NCBI GenBank assembly: GCA_021371965.1
Contig: JAJFVE010000087.1
Location: 1-41,884 of the forward strand
Origin: Planctomycetaceae bacterium
GTDB lineage: Bacteria > Planctomycetota > Phycisphaerae > SM23-33
DNA length: 41,884 nt
Direction: 5' to 3'
The position numbers and the translations under genes are program-made. Positions 31,740 through 39,048 of this stretch are shown piece after piece. Below the pieces are notes generated by a model. That model saw nothing but the letters and a program-made list of their open reading frames with translations, did not search any database and was not told where the DNA came from. Numbering within the stretch: the first letter of the stretch is position 1; the number at the start of each line of letters is the position of its first letter.

Positions 31740-33520
31740 CAGTCTCCCTCCTTCCGCTGCGACTCGATGAGGTGGATGAAGGCGTCCTCGAACGTCCCCT
31801 CGGCGCCGACCTGGCGGCGGATCTCCTCCGGCGGGCCCAGGGCGAGAATCCTGCCGCTGTCCATGATGGCCAGGCGGTCGCAGTATTCCGCCTCGGCCAT
31901 GAAGTGCGTGGTGACCATGACGGTCACGCCGCTCTCGGCCAGGGCGGCGATCTGGTTCCAGAAGACCCGCCGCGCCAGCGGGTCGACGCCCGAGGTGGGC
32001 TCGTCCAGAAAGATAATTTGAGGTTCATGCACCAGGGCACACGCCATCGCCAGGCGCTGCTTAAACCCCAGCGGCAGCAGGGCGCTCTTCTGGCCGGCCT
32101 GCTCGTCCAGTTCAAATTGCTCCAGGCGCCGGCGGATCTGCTCGGTGCGATTGCCGCCGACAAGGCCGTAAGCGGCGCTGAAGAAGTTGAGATTCTCGCG
32201 CACCGTCAGGTCGCCGTAGAGCGAGAACTTCTGGGACATGTATCCGATGCGCGCCCGAGCGGCCGACGCCGCGTGACGCAGGTCCAGCCCGCCAACCTTC
32301 AGATGCCCGGCGCTGGCGGGCAGCAACCCGCAGAGCATGCGGAAGGTGGTGCTCTTGCCCGCCCCGTTGGGTCCCAGCAGGCCGAAGATCTCGCCGCGGG
32401 CGACTTCAAACGACACGTTGTCAACCGCGATGAAACTGCCGAATCGCTTGGTCAGGTCGCGCACCTCGATCATGATCGGATGCTCGCTCGTCGCTGCCGC
32501 AGCGTGCAGCGGCGGCATTGCCGAGGCGGCGTGGGCGTGGTGACCGGCCTGGCCGGCCAGCAGGACCACGAAGCCGTCTTCAAACCGTGGCGGCGAGGGC
32601 GCGATTTTCGCGCCGGCCAAATCCGGCACGAGGTCGCCGGCCTGAGGCGGCCGCGTCTGGCGCGTAATCAGGCGGATTTCCTGCCCATGGATGACGGCGT
32701 CGAGCACGTCGCCGTGGGCGATGAGCTTTTCCCGCACGGCGCGGCGCGGCATGTCCGGGGCCGACAGGGCGAAGGTCCTGCCCCGCGCCGCGTCGATCAG
32801 GGCCTCGGGCGGGTCCTGCCCCAGCACGTGCCCCTGGTGCAGCATGACGACCTGGTCGCAGCGCCCGGCCTCATCCATATAAGACGTGCTGATGAGCACC
32901 GACACGCCGTGGCGCTCGACGAGTCCGTGGATGATCCGCCACAACTCGCGGCGCGACAGTGGATCGACGCCGACGGTGGGCTCGTCCAGCAACAGGAGGC
33001 GATGCGACCGCACTAGGGCGCAGGCCAGGCCGAGCTTCTGTTTCATGCCGCCCGACAGGCGGCCGGCCAGGCGGGACATGAATGGCGACAGGCCCGTCAT
33101 GGGCATGAGTTCGTCGAAACGCTGCGCCCGGCGGCTGTGCGGCAGGCCTTGCAGACTTGCGTAAAGGTCGAGATTCTCTTGCACACTGAGGTCTTCGTAC
33201 AGACCGAAGCGCTGGGGCATGTAGCCGACGCCGGCCTGCACTTGCGCGGCCTGAGCGGTGGCGTCCAGACCCAGCACGGCGATGGAACCCGAATCGGCTG
33301 TCAGCAGCCCCGCGGCGAGCCGGATGAGTGTGCTCTTGCCCGCGGCGTCGGGTCCGATAAGCCCGGTGATCTGCCCCTGGCGGGCGGTAAGGCTGACGCG
33401 GTCGAGCGCCTGCACGCGGCGCTTGGCGGCCGTGAAGCTTTTGGAAACCTCCCGCAATTCCAGGACCACTGGCGGCGATGCGTCGCTGCCGGCTTGGCCT
33501 GGGCGGGTCGAGGACGTCAT
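31739..33520 (-). CDS. ABC transporter ATPase with two fused nucleotide-binding domains, YbhF-like
   Basis: This 593-residue protein has two ATPase domains. The first has Walker A GPDAAGKST and signature LSGGMKQKLGLA with Walker B LLLLDEPTVGVDP. The second has GPNGAGKST and LDEPTSGVDP, but its signature reads LPLGFKQRLAMA instead of LSGGxxQRL. A linker of about 80 residues between the domains (from about position 255) contains HAHAASAMPPLHAAAA, a His-rich stretch. The asymmetric signatures are known in YbhF-type proteins. The start overlaps the upstream membrane fusion protein stop as ATGA. Confidence 0.93.
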   Translation of the reverse strand: MTSSTRPGQAGSDASPPVVLELREVSKSFTAAKRRVQALDRVSLTARQGQITGLIGPDAAGKSTLIRLAAGLLTADSGSIAVLGLDATAQAAQVQAGVGYMPQRFGLYEDLSVQENLDLYASLQGLPHSRRAQRFDELMPMTGLSPFMSRLAGRLSGGMKQKLGLACALVRSHRLLLLDEPTVGVDPLSRRELWRIIHGLVERHGVSVLISTSYMDEAGRCDQVVMLHQGHVLGQDPPEALIDAARGRTFALSAPDMPRRAVREKLIAHGDVLDAVIHGQEIRLITRQTRPPQAGDLVPDLAGAKIAPSPPRFEDGFVVLLAGQAGHHAHAASAMPPLHAAAATSEHPIMIEVRDLTKRFGSFIAVDNVSFEVARGEIFGLLGPNGAGKSTTFRMLCGLLPASAGHLKVGGLDLRHAASAARARIGYMSQKFSLYGDLTVRENLNFFSAAYGLVGGNRTEQIRRRLEQFELDEQAGQKSALLPLGFKQRLAMACALVHEPQIIFLDEPTSGVDPLARRVFWNQIAALAESGVTVMVTTHFMAEAEYCDRLAIMDSGRILALGPPEEIRRQVGAEGTFEDAFIHLIESQRKEGD

Positions 33521-34581
33521 GGCGACGCGCCTCCGGCAGCGGAGGCCGGCAACGACGCCGCGGCTGGACGAGTGGCCGCAGGCTGATTCATCGCAATCGT
33601 CACGGTGGCGGGCATGCCCAGACGCAATTGACCGTCGGGATTGTGCACGTAGATCCGCACCTCGTACACCAGCGCCGTGCGCAGCTCCGGCGTCTGCACC
33701 TGCTTGGGTGTAAACTCGGCCGTGGGCGAAATGAAGCCCACCCAGCCGCCGTACTTCTTGCCCGGGAAACTGTCGGTGGTGACCACCGCGCTCATGCCGG
33801 GATGGATCTTGCCCAGATCGTTCTCGTTGACATACGCCCGCACCCAGAGCGGGTCGGTGACGGCCAGGGTCAGCGCGGGCTTGGCGGGCGAGGCCATGTC
33901 GCCGGGCTCGAGAATCCGGTTGCGGATGATGCCGTTGCTGGGAGCGTAGAGGCGGGCATCGGCGAGCTGCTGCCGCAGCAGGACGAGGTTGGCCTCGAGG
34001 CTGCCAAGAGTCGCCTGCGCCGCCTGGATGTCTTCCTTACGCGGGCCTTCGACCGCCAACTTGAGCGTCTGGTTGGCCGAGTCCAGCCGCGCGTGCGAGG
34101 CGTCGCGCGCGGCCCGGGCATTATCCATCTCCTGCTGGGTCGCCGCGCCTGAGGTGTATGCCTTGAGCGTGTTGCGATACTGCAAGTCGGCATTTCGAAC
34201 ATCAGCCTCCGCGGCGGCCGCGTCCGCCTTGGCCTTGGCGATTTCTTCAGGGCGTGAGCCCGCCAGCAGCCGCGCGACCACCGCCTTCTGACTGGCGACC
34301 TGCGCCGCCCCGCTCTGCGCCGCCGGGGCCAGGCGGTTGGTCGTCAACTCGGCCAGCAGTTGCCCCGCTTCGACCTTCTGACCCTCGACGACGAAGACCT
34401 TTTCGATTCGCTCGTTGGCATTGAACGCCAGCTCGACCTGGCGGATATCGACGTTGCCATAGAGCACCAGATGACTCCTGGACTCATCCGCCGTGCGCCA
34501 ATGCACATAGCCGGTCACGGCAGCGACCGCGACCGCCAGGATCACGACAACCAGCACCATACGGCGCACCGCATGCTTCAT
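33517..34581 (-). CDS. HlyD/YbhG-type membrane fusion protein
   Basis: This 354-residue periplasmic adaptor is anchored by an N-terminal helix (about 6-24, MVLVVVILAVAVAAVTGYVH). Biotinyl-lipoyl-like halves flank a coiled coil of about residues 85-195 (VASQKAVVARLLAGSRPEEIAKAKADAAAAEADV and on). It is followed by the beta-barrel part (LVRAYVNENDLGKIHPGMSAVV-like). It links the inner-membrane ABC exporter to an outer-membrane channel, which implies a Gram-negative-type envelope. The ATG at 34581 has AAGGATATGCC before it; a TATAAT box at 34606-34611 makes the longer frame (to 34638) unlikely. It is the first gene of the operon. Confidence 0.92.
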   Translation of the reverse strand: MKHAVRRMVLVVVILAVAVAAVTGYVHWRTADESRSHLVLYGNVDIRQVELAFNANERIEKVFVVEGQKVEAGQLLAELTTNRLAPAAQSGAAQVASQKAVVARLLAGSRPEEIAKAKADAAAAEADVRNADLQYRNTLKAYTSGAATQQEMDNARAARDASHARLDSANQTLKLAVEGPRKEDIQAAQATLGSLEANLVLLRQQLADARLYAPSNGIIRNRILEPGDMASPAKPALTLAVTDPLWVRAYVNENDLGKIHPGMSAVVTTDSFPGKKYGGWVGFISPTAEFTPKQVQTPELRTALVYEVRIYVHNPDGQLRLGMPATVTIAMNQPAATRPAAASLPASAAGGASP

Positions 34582-34605
34582 GGCATATCCTTCAGAGGCG
34601 ACAGC

Positions 34606-34611
34606 ATTATA
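34606..34611 (-). promoter_or_regulatory. -10 box of the ABC exporter operon
   Basis: TATAAT followed by GC lies 24 bases before the ATG at 34581. A clear -35 is not seen. The divergent 200-base gap otherwise shows only the ribosome-binding site of the plus-strand gene (AGGAG, 34770-34774). Confidence 0.45.
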
Positions 34612-34781
34612 TGCACAGGGGCCACTGGAGAGAATCATCGGCCCAAAGGCCCGGCCCGCTTAGAGACTTCCACGTCTCACGCTGGCTTAAGGTTCGCTCA
34701 GTACCTTGACAGGCTTGTTTCCCGGCATCCGGCGCCTGGTGCGGCCGGATTGCGTCACGGTTATTCTTCAGGAGATTGAAC

Positions 34782-35810
34782 ATGATCCGTCGAACGAATG
34801 CCCTTGTCGTGCTGGTTGCGGTGGCGGTGGTCTGCATCGGCGCCTGGTCCGTCTGCGCACAGACAGGCGACGCCAAGGGCGCGAAAGGCCCGCTGACGAT
34901 CGTGAAGATGATCGCCGGCGGCGGCGAAGGCGGATGGGACCTGCTCACTGCCGACCCCGCCTCCCACCGGGTCTACGTCGCGCGGGGCAACCGCGTAATG
35001 GTGTTCGACGTGGCCGAAGGCAAGCTCGTGGGCGAAGTGCCCGGCGTGCTGGGGGCCCACGGCGTGGCGGTCGCCGGCGAGCACAATGTGGGCTTTGCCA
35101 CCAACGCCAAGGAGAACCTCGTCTGCGTCTTCAACCTCAAGACGCTCAAGGTCACGCAAAAGATCAAGTCCGGCACCAAGCCCGACGCGATCGTCTACGA
35201 CCCGACGAGCAAGAAGGTGTACGCCTTCAACGGCCGCAGCGGCGACGCGACGATTATCGATCCAGCCGACCTGGCCAAGGCCCCGCAGACCCTCAAGATC
35301 GGCGGCAAGCTCGAGTTGGGCGTCGCCGACGGAGCTGGACACGTCTACGTGAACCTCGAAGACAAGAGCATGACAGTGGCCATCGACAGCACCACGCAGG
35401 AGGTTATGGCCAAGTGGTCGGTGGCCCCGGGTGAGGAACCCACCGGCGTGGGCGTCGACGCAGAGCACCGCCGCCTGTTCGTCGGCTGCAACAACAATAA
35501 GATGATGGTCCTCGACGCCGACAAGGGCACCATGCTGGGCGAGGCCGCAGTCGGCGCCGGCGTAGACGGGGCTGCCTTCGAGCCCAAGCTGGGCCTGGCA
35601 GTGACGTCCAACGGGCGAGATGGCACACTCAGCGTCGTTAAGGAAGGGCCTGCCGGCAAGTTTGCCACCATCCAGACGCTCGTCACCGCCAAGGGCGGCA
35701 AGACCGTCTGCGCGGACGCGGCCGCCCACCAGTTCTACGTGCCCTGCATCCTGCCCTCGGGGCCGGACAAGGGCAAGTTCGGCCTGCTGGTTATCGGCGC
35801 GGCCCAGTAA
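34782..35810 (+). CDS. Exported YncE-like beta-propeller protein
   Basis: This 342-residue protein has a signal peptide (1-27, IRRTNALVVLVAVAVVCIG and on to CAQ). After that come seven or so short repeats of the YncE/YVTN beta-propeller kind (HRVYVARGNRVMVFDVAEGKLVGEV, VGFATNAKENLVCVFNLKTLKVTQKI, KKVYAFNGRSGDATIIDP, GHVYVNLEDKSMTVAIDSTTQEVMAKW and RLFVGCNNNKMMVLDADKG are examples of separate blades). Such proteins bind ligands or partners in the periplasm or at the surface. No enzyme motif is seen. The ATG at 34782 is placed by AGGAG seven bases upstream; a TTG two codons earlier is possible. It is divergent from the ABC exporter and ends in a strong terminator. Confidence 0.88.
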   Translation: MIRRTNALVVLVAVAVVCIGAWSVCAQTGDAKGAKGPLTIVKMIAGGGEGGWDLLTADPASHRVYVARGNRVMVFDVAEGKLVGEVPGVLGAHGVAVAGEHNVGFATNAKENLVCVFNLKTLKVTQKIKSGTKPDAIVYDPTSKKVYAFNGRSGDATIIDPADLAKAPQTLKIGGKLELGVADGAGHVYVNLEDKSMTVAIDSTTQEVMAKWSVAPGEEPTGVGVDAEHRRLFVGCNNNKMMVLDADKGTMLGEAAVGAGVDGAAFEPKLGLAVTSNGRDGTLSVVKEGPAGKFATIQTLVTAKGGKTVCADAAAHQFYVPCILPSGPDKGKFGLLVIGAAQ

Positions 35811-35822
35811 GCGCATGGATGA

Positions 35823-35862
35823 GGGGACGAGAGTCGCCGACGGCGGTCTCGTCCCCTTTTTT
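35823..35862 (+). terminator. Intrinsic terminator after the beta-propeller gene
   Basis: GGGGACGAGA (35823-35832) pairs with TCTCGTCCCC (35847-35856) around a loop with an inner CGCC/GGCG stem, followed by six T residues. It is a textbook Rho-independent terminator, 13 bases after the stop codon. Confidence 0.92.
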
Positions 35863-35873
35863 GTTGCGATGAA

Positions 35874-38384
35874 TCAGATGAACAGGTTCACGCCGCCCTG
35901 CTCTGCCGTCTGCAGGTACATCGCCACGCCGCCAGCCGTCACGCCCTCGATCAGCTCTTCGGCCTTGATGCCCATCAGGTCCATCGACATCGTGCAGGCG
36001 ACAAGCTTCACCCCGGCCGCGCGGGCGGCGGCGATCAACTCCGGCAACGACAGCACGTTCTTCTTCTTCATGATCCCGCTGATCATGGCCTTGCCCATGC
36101 CGGCCATGTGCATCTTCGAGAGCTTCAGCTTGCCGGCCCCGCGAGGCATCATCCAGCCGAACATGCGTTCGACGAGCGTCTTGCGGACCTTGACGGGCGC
36201 CTCTTTGCGGAGCACGTTGAGGCCCCAGAATGTGAAGAACATCGTCACGTCGCTGCCCATCGAGGCCGCGCCGTTGGCGATGATGAACGAGGCGATCGCC
36301 TTGTCGAAGTCATCGCTGAAGACGACGATCGTCTTGCCCTTGCCGAGGTGGCCCGCCGGCGCCGCCGAATGTGCGGCCAAACGCTTCTCCACCGTCGCGA
36401 CAAAATGGCCGGTGTCGCGCACCATCGCTACGAGGCGGTTGCCCGTGCTGGCGCACCAGGCGGGCACGTCGCCGGCGAAGGCGGCGTCGCTGGCGCGAAT
36501 GCTGACGGACTGGCCTTCCGCCAATTCGTCGATGGCCGCGCGGAGCTTCATGATCGGTCCGGGGCACTGCAGCCCGGAGGCGTCGATGATCCTGACGACG
36601 CTGGCGGCCTTGGGGGCGTTATCGCAGTGCGCGCCACCGCAGCAATCCTTGCCCGCCCCTGCAGAAGGTTCCGGCTCTGCGCCGGTATCGCTGGCGACAG
36701 TGCGGCATCGTGGCGAAGTGTCGCCTTTGTCCATCGCATGCGCGAAGGCCTTGTAGGTCGTGTAACCACCGCTTAGGTTGCGACACGCCAAGCCGTGCTG
36801 CTTGAGGATGCGGCAGGCGAGGTACCCGCGCAGCCCCACCTTGCAGAAGGCCAGGATCTCCTTGTCGCGCGGCAGCTCGCTGAGGCGATCGCGCAGATCG
36901 TCCAGCGGGATATTGACGGCCCTGGCGATGGTGCCGGAGCGAACCTCTTCCGGCGTGCGTACGTCCAGGAGTATCTGGTCGGTTCGCGGGGTAGACACAT
37001 CAGCGTAATGGCACAGCGCCACGTCGCCCTTGATCGCGTTGGCGGCCACGAAACCGGCGTAGTTGACCGGGTCCTTTGCCGAGCCGAACGGCGGGGCATA
37101 GCACAGTTCGAGGTCCTGCAGATCGAACACCGTCATGCCCGCCCGCAGGGCGGTGGCCAGCACGTCGATACGCTTGTCGACGCCCGAGGCCCCGACGGCC
37201 TGGGCGCCGAGGATCCGCCCGTCGGCTGGATCGAACAGCAGCTTGAGCGACAGCGTCTGGGCGCCGGGGTAGTAGCCCGCGTGCGAGGATGGATGCACGT
37301 AAATCTTTTCGTAGCGCGTGCCGGCCTTCTTCAAGGCCTTCTCGCTCATGCCCGTCATGCCGACGGCCAGGTCGAACACCTTGCAGATGCTCGTGCCTTG
37401 CGTGTTGCGGTAGCGGCTGTCGCGGCCGAAAATGCAATCGGCGGCGATGCGCCCCTGCCGGTTGGCCGGTCCAGCCAGCGGGATCAGGGCCGCGGCGTGG
37501 GCGACCAGGTGCGTCACTTCCACCGCATCGCCGACGGCGTAGATGTCAGGGTCGCTGGTGCGCATGTGCTCGTCGACGGCGATGCCGCCAGTGGGGCCGA
37601 TCTTCAGCCCCGCCTCGGTCGCCAGCGTCGTCTCCGGACGCACGCCGATGGCCAGGATGGCCAGATCGAACGCGGCCTTTTCGCCGGTAGAGAGCGTCAG
37701 GACAGGCTTGCCGCCGTCATCGTCCACGCGCTGAACGGCCGTCCCGAGCCGCAGGTCCACCCCGTGCAGCGCCAGGTGCTCGGCCAGCGGGGCGGCCATC
37801 TCCGGATCGATCGGGCCGAAGACCTGCTCCATCAACTCGATAAGCGTCACGTCGACCTTGAGATCGCGGAAAGCCTCGGTCATCTCCAGGCCAATGTAGC
37901 CCGCCCCGATCACGGCGGCGCGCTTGGGCTTGTGCTCGTCGACGTACTGCTTGATGCAGTCGATGTCGGCCATGTTCCGTAGCGTGAAGACTCGCGGATG
38001 GTCGAAGCCCGGCACCGGCGGCCGCACGGGGGCGGCGCCGGGCGAGAGCACCAGCGTGTCGTATTCGACATCTGCCTCGGCGCCATCGCTCGTGCGAACC
38101 GTCACCTTCTTGGCCGCGCGGTCGATGCGCAAGACTTCCGTCTGCGTGCGCACGTCGATGCGGAAGCGTTTGCGCAGCCCCGCCGCCGTGGCCACCAGCA
38201 GCCGCGAACGGTCGGCAATCCGCCCGCCCAGGTAATACGGCAGCCCGCAGTTGGCAAACGAGACGTACTGGCCGCGCTCGATGAGGATGATCTGGGCCTC
38301 TTCGCTGAGCCGCCTCGCGCGAGCGGCCGTCGAAGCCCCGCCGGCCACCCCGCCCACGATCACGATACGTTTCATGTCAGACAT
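35874..38384 (-). CDS. Four-domain flavin persulfide/CoA-disulfide reductase: FAD reductase, rhodanese, TusA, DsrE2
   Basis: This 836-residue protein joins four sulfur-handling modules. Residues 1-450 are a CoA-disulfide-reductase-type FAD/NAD(P)H oxidoreductase (VIVGGVAGGAS, active cysteine C46 in ANCGLPYY, AAVIGAGYIGLE, YAVGDAVEV). Residues 460-550 are a rhodanese with C514 in CKVGLRGY. A linker with CCGGAHC follows (581-587). Residues 597-670 are a TusA-like domain with C607 in QCPGP. Residues 683-836 are a DsrE2-like domain with C797. It probably reduces persulfides or polysulfide and passes sulfane sulfur along its domains in the cytoplasm. The ATG at 38384 has GGGAG five bases upstream; an in-frame extension reads through short repeats. 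It is 52 bases downstream of an ArsR regulator. Confidence 0.92.
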   Translation of the reverse strand: MSDMKRIVIVGGVAGGASTAARARRLSEEAQIILIERGQYVSFANCGLPYYLGGRIADRSRLLVATAAGLRKRFRIDVRTQTEVLRIDRAAKKVTVRTSDGAEADVEYDTLVLSPGAAPVRPPVPGFDHPRVFTLRNMADIDCIKQYVDEHKPKRAAVIGAGYIGLEMTEAFRDLKVDVTLIELMEQVFGPIDPEMAAPLAEHLALHGVDLRLGTAVQRVDDDGGKPVLTLSTGEKAAFDLAILAIGVRPETTLATEAGLKIGPTGGIAVDEHMRTSDPDIYAVGDAVEVTHLVAHAAALIPLAGPANRQGRIAADCIFGRDSRYRNTQGTSICKVFDLAVGMTGMSEKALKKAGTRYEKIYVHPSSHAGYYPGAQTLSLKLLFDPADGRILGAQAVGASGVDKRIDVLATALRAGMTVFDLQDLELCYAPPFGSAKDPVNYAGFVAANAIKGDVALCHYADVSTPRTDQILLDVRTPEEVRSGTIARAVNIPLDDLRDRLSELPRDKEILAFCKVGLRGYLACRILKQHGLACRNLSGGYTTYKAFAHAMDKGDTSPRCRTVASDTGAEPEPSAGAGKDCCGGAHCDNAPKAASVVRIIDASGLQCPGPIMKLRAAIDELAEGQSVSIRASDAAFAGDVPAWCASTGNRLVAMVRDTGHFVATVEKRLAAHSAAPAGHLGKGKTIVVFSDDFDKAIASFIIANGAASMGSDVTMFFTFWGLNVLRKEAPVKVRKTLVERMFGWMMPRGAGKLKLSKMHMAGMGKAMISGIMKKKNVLSLPELIAAARAAGVKLVACTMSMDLMGIKAEELIEGVTAGGVAMYLQTAEQGGVNLFI

Positions 38385-38392
38385 AGAATCTC

Positions 38393-38442
38393 CCATTCTT
38401 CCACTCTTCCATTCTTCCAATCATCCACCCATCCATTCATCC
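38393..38442. repeat. Short direct repeats TTCTTCCA/TTCATCCA
   Basis: Seven or so imperfect 8-9-base units (ATTCTTCCA, CTCTTCCA, ATTCTTCCA, ATCATCCA, CCCATCCA, TTCATCC) fill the gap between the ArsR stop and the reductase start. They code nothing convincing. Confidence 0.75.
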
Positions 38443-38790
38443 GGTCTTCTTCCCGCTGCAGCTTCGGTTCTTGCGGATGCAGCCCAGCAGATGGTTCACC
38501 TGCGCGGCAGCAATGCGGTAACACACGGTGCGGCCGCGGCGACGACTGGCCAAAAGCCCCACGCGCTGCATGCGGCGCAGATGGTCGCACGCCTGGTTAG
38601 GCGGCAGGTCGAGCCGCTGGGCAATCTCGAAGACGGGCAGGTCGCCCTGCGAGAGCAGGTCGGCGATGGCCAGCCGCACCGGATGGGCCATCAAGCGAAG
38701 GCACTCTGCGGTCTCGCAGAGAAACTCTCGCGGCAGGAGCTGGGGTTGTCCCACAGCCGCGCCCGCGTCTCTTGTCATATGAGTCGTCAT
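38437..38790 (-). CDS. ArsR family winged-helix repressor
   Basis: This 117-residue protein is an ArsR/SmtB-type DNA-binding regulator: CLRLMAHPVRLAIADLLSQGDLPVFEIAQRL (30-60), recognition helix DLPPNQACDHLRRMQRVGLL (61-80) and the wing RRRGRTVCYRI (83-92). It lacks the ELCVCDL metal motif of arsenic or zinc sensors but has six cysteines (25, 30, 68, 90, 104, 111). Thiol-based sensing is likely. Sulfide-responsive SqrR/BigR relatives use two cysteines; an exact match to their positions is not certain. It precedes the sulfur-transfer reductase on the same transcript and has a palindromic operator in its own promoter. The ATG at 38790 is preceded by GAGGAC. Confidence 0.9.
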   Translation of the reverse strand: MTTHMTRDAGAAVGQPQLLPREFLCETAECLRLMAHPVRLAIADLLSQGDLPVFEIAQRLDLPPNQACDHLRRMQRVGLLASRRRGRTVCYRIAAAQVNHLLGCIRKNRSCSGKKTG

Positions 38791-38810
38791 AACAATGTCC
38801 TCATTACTCT

Positions 38811-38838
38811 AATATATCTACATATGTCGATAAGTCAA
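38811..38838 (-). promoter_or_regulatory. Promoter with palindromic ArsR-type operator
   Basis: On the minus strand TTGACT (38838-38833) and TATATT (38816-38811) are spaced 16 bases. The spacer is TATCGACATATGTAGATA (38832-38815), an 18-base palindrome with 16 matching positions. A repressor bound there would block RNA polymerase. A run of nine A (minus strand) lies upstream as a possible UP element. Transcription would start near 38804, 14 bases before the ATG. Confidence 0.72.
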
Positions 38839-38853
38839 GTAATAGCTGAACAC

Positions 38854-38870
38854 TTTTTTTTTGGGGGGGG
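38854..38870. repeat. T9-G8 homopolymer pair
   Basis: Nine T (38854-38862) are followed by eight G (38863-38870), about 16 bases upstream of the -35 hexamer of the ArsR promoter. Such tracts can slip in replication. It is followed by GTGCGGCACTCCA, a fragment of the hairpin family at 6641 and 14046. Confidence 0.75.
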
Positions 38871-38927
38871 TGCGGCACTCCACGGGGGCTCCACAAGTTG
38901 CCAATGGGAAGCCGGTAATGGAAAATG

Positions 38928-38960
38928 AGATCGGCCTGTGCCATAGGCACAGGCCGATCT
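38928..38960 (-). terminator. Hairpin downstream of the surface protein gene
   Basis: A perfect 15-bp stem (AGATCGGCCTGTGCC and its complement) with loop ATA is followed on the minus strand by CATTTTCC. It lies about 90 bases after the surface protein stop. It may be an intrinsic terminator. Confidence 0.6.
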
Positions 38961-38998
38961 GACAGCCTCCGACTAGGCCGCCCTTTGACGCAAGCTCG

Positions 38999-39033
38999 GC
39001 GTGCGGGCCCCTCCCTCCTCCAGGCCCGCACGC
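38999..39033 (-). terminator. GC-rich hairpin just after the surface protein stop
   Basis: An 11-bp stem GCGTGCGGGCC with its complement and a 13-base loop lies 15 bases past the stop codon. It has no T-run, so it could protect the mRNA end or act with the hairpin at 38928-38960. Confidence 0.5.
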
Positions 39034-39048
39034 GACGGAACGCTCACG

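Noticed and set aside
31739..33520. Degenerate signature motif in the second ATPase domain as a sign of a broken gene
   Set aside because: The frame is intact and asymmetric signatures are common in YbhF-type fused ATPases, so this is normal for the family.
38393..38442. N-terminal extension of the four-domain reductase (frame open to 38420)
   Set aside because: The extra residues translate the TTCTTCCA repeats and lie before a good ribosome-binding site for the ATG at 38384.
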